From Spirogloea muscicola (taxonomy: Eukaryota > Streptophyta > Zygnematophyceae > Spirogloeales > Spirogloeaceae), in the NCBI GenBank assembly GCA_009602725.1, contig WELB01000247.1:87566-150221 (forward strand): a stretch of DNA of 62,656 bases, in the 5' to 3' direction. The notes beneath the pieces were generated by a model. It had not been told where the DNA came from, made no database searches, and was given only the letters and a program-made list of their open reading frames with translations. The position numbers and the translations under genes are program-made. Position 1 is the stretch's first letter; every line of letters begins with the position of its first letter. Positions 61,740-62,656 of this stretch are shown here, one piece after another.

Positions 61740-61925
61740 TAAGCTCATACAAAGGGGGCGAGGCGCTGTGACAAGTATGTACAAGAAGGAAGACTCTTCC
61801 AGTGGAGAGCGATGGCTGTGATTGGCCAGCCCCAAAAAAAGCATTTTCGAAGCATTTTCGAAGGGACCAGAGAAGCGCTGAAGCACACAGCGACGCAAGT
61901 GGCAACTGGGTGCTCTATAACTTAA
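61740..61925 (-). mobile_element. LINE 3'-UTR hairpin units
   Basis: Minus-oriented GGCGAGGCGCTGTGACAAG near 61760 and GGCTGTGATTGGCCAGCCCC near 61812, closely resembling the unit at 4160. A 13-base duplication (GCATTTTCGAAGC) follows at 61840-61862. Confidence 0.6.
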
Positions 61926-61984
61926 CGGGCAAGAGGTCCAGGGCGGCAAGGGTACCCCACAGGTTGTGAAACCCGGCCGGTTCC

Positions 61985-62225
61985 AGGTATCCATGGTTCA
62001 TCGACCGGTACATCGTATTGAGGATAGGGGCCGGAAAACGAAAGGGCTCGCCCAGGTCTTTCGCATGCGCTTGGCGGTATCGTTCCAGCGATCCCTTGCC
62101 CACGCTGTCCACACGCGCGCAGGACGCGCACAGGCCGCTGCCTCCGGGTCTCGGCAGAGTGCCTCCTTCCCTGCCTCGAGCTACTCGGACCTGATGTTGC
62201 TCACTCGCGGGTACTGAGCTTCCCT
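61985..62225 (+). mobile_element. LINE C-terminal fragment ending SDLMLLTRGY
   Basis: Coding remnant AQVFRMRLAVSFQRSLAHAV, HTRAGRAQAAASGS, SSYSDLMLLTRGY, stop 62215-62217. A TTGAGGATAGGGGCCGGAAA hairpin piece is fused just before it, suggesting template switching or nested insertion. Confidence 0.72.
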
Positions 62226-62289
62226 AGTATGTTGTCGTGATTGGTAGAGTAGAGGAGTCCTTCCTCGGCATCTCATTCTTCGGCTTTGG

Positions 62290-62640
62290 ACATTGTCCAT
62301 TCTTTTTGGGCTGGCTTTGCCAGCCCCTCTTTCTCTATGGGCGAGCCTTCTTCATAGAGAAGAGGGGCTGGCCATCCCAAAAAAGAATGAACAAAGTACG
62401 AGATGGGCTGTGTCCCGCAGACGCGGCGAGCCAGCCGACTTCAACGCCGCTGGCTCGTGGGCTCAGGTATACCGGATGCGCCTCTCTGTATCCCTGCAGC
62501 GGTCCATGGCCCACGCTCTGCATCTGCGAGCTGGCCGTGCTCTCGCTGCGGGCTCTGGCTTTTGTCAGGGTGATAGCTTCCCGGCAGCTAGTCTGTCGGA
62601 TCTGAGGCTCCTCACTCGTAATTATTGAGTGATCCATCCT
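62290..62640 (+). mobile_element. LINE C-terminal fragment ending SDLRLLTRNY with hairpins in front
   Basis: GGGCTGGCTTTGCCAGCCCC near 62309 and the opposite GGGGCTGGCCATCCC near 62362 precede the coding remnant RRGEPADFNAAGSWAQVYRM, RLSVSLQRSMAHALHLRAGR, LSDLRLLTRNY, stop 62626-62628. Confidence 0.75.
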
Positions 62641-62656
62641 CCCCCTGTTTTACCAT

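Overview
The window is nuclear DNA of a green alga or close relative. Genes are cut by many short spliceosomal GT-AG introns, and several products are plant-lineage or plastid proteins: photosystem I subunit PsaN with a thylakoid-lumen targeting signal, a NAR2/NRT3 nitrate-transporter partner, a plant-type SNX2 sorting nexin and a plant-type GH3 exo-beta-glucanase homologue. A core chlorophyte, possibly trebouxiophyte-like, is my best guess; the rank is inference. I rebuilt exon chains by hand, requiring GT..AG borders, matching codon phase and agreement with remembered family motifs.

Layout. 1-4.7 kb: a retrotransposon 3' end, then the eIF2-beta gene. 5.5-6.5 kb: PsaN. 7.2-11.0 kb (minus): SNX2. 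12.3-17.1 kb: a membrane-anchored GH3 protein. 17.3-23.5 kb: a repeat island with a 604-base gap. 24.2-28.7 kb: an unrecognised membrane protein, then a methyltransferase-like gene. 29.2-30.4 kb (minus): organellar-type guanylate kinase. 31.1-34.2 kb: RPAP3. 34.5-35.9 kb: nested retrotransposon ends. 36.1-41.0 kb: glutathione reductase. 43.1-43.7 kb (minus): NAR2. 47.0-48.8 kb (minus): F-box/LRR protein. 49.7-53.4 kb: an orphan N-terminus joined to a 5'-incomplete dihydropyrimidinase. 54.5-57.4 kb (minus): the largest LINE copy, with a YADD reverse-transcriptase motif, a Cys-His knuckle and a restriction-like-endonuclease region. 58.1-59.6 kb: RNase T2. 61-62.6 kb: more LINE ends.

The genes are mostly housekeeping and form no operon or pathway. 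The unusual content is between them: more than twenty 5'-truncated non-LTR retrotransposon 3' ends, from at least three subfamilies that share a C-terminal protein signature. Their 3' UTRs carry a recurrent short GGCTGG/CCAGCC hairpin (about 35 copies) and a conserved GC-rich tail ending in TTCTCTCT (about 14 copies). Many sit just upstream of a gene and in the same orientation. The other highlight is the GH3 gene: its reading frame is intact, but the catalytic nucleophile position and two other active-site positions are changed.

The assembly has one long N gap and five isolated single Ns (30586, 36027, 43742, 50096, 57880). Each single N lies next to low-complexity or repeat sequence near a gene's 5' end and looks like a contig join.
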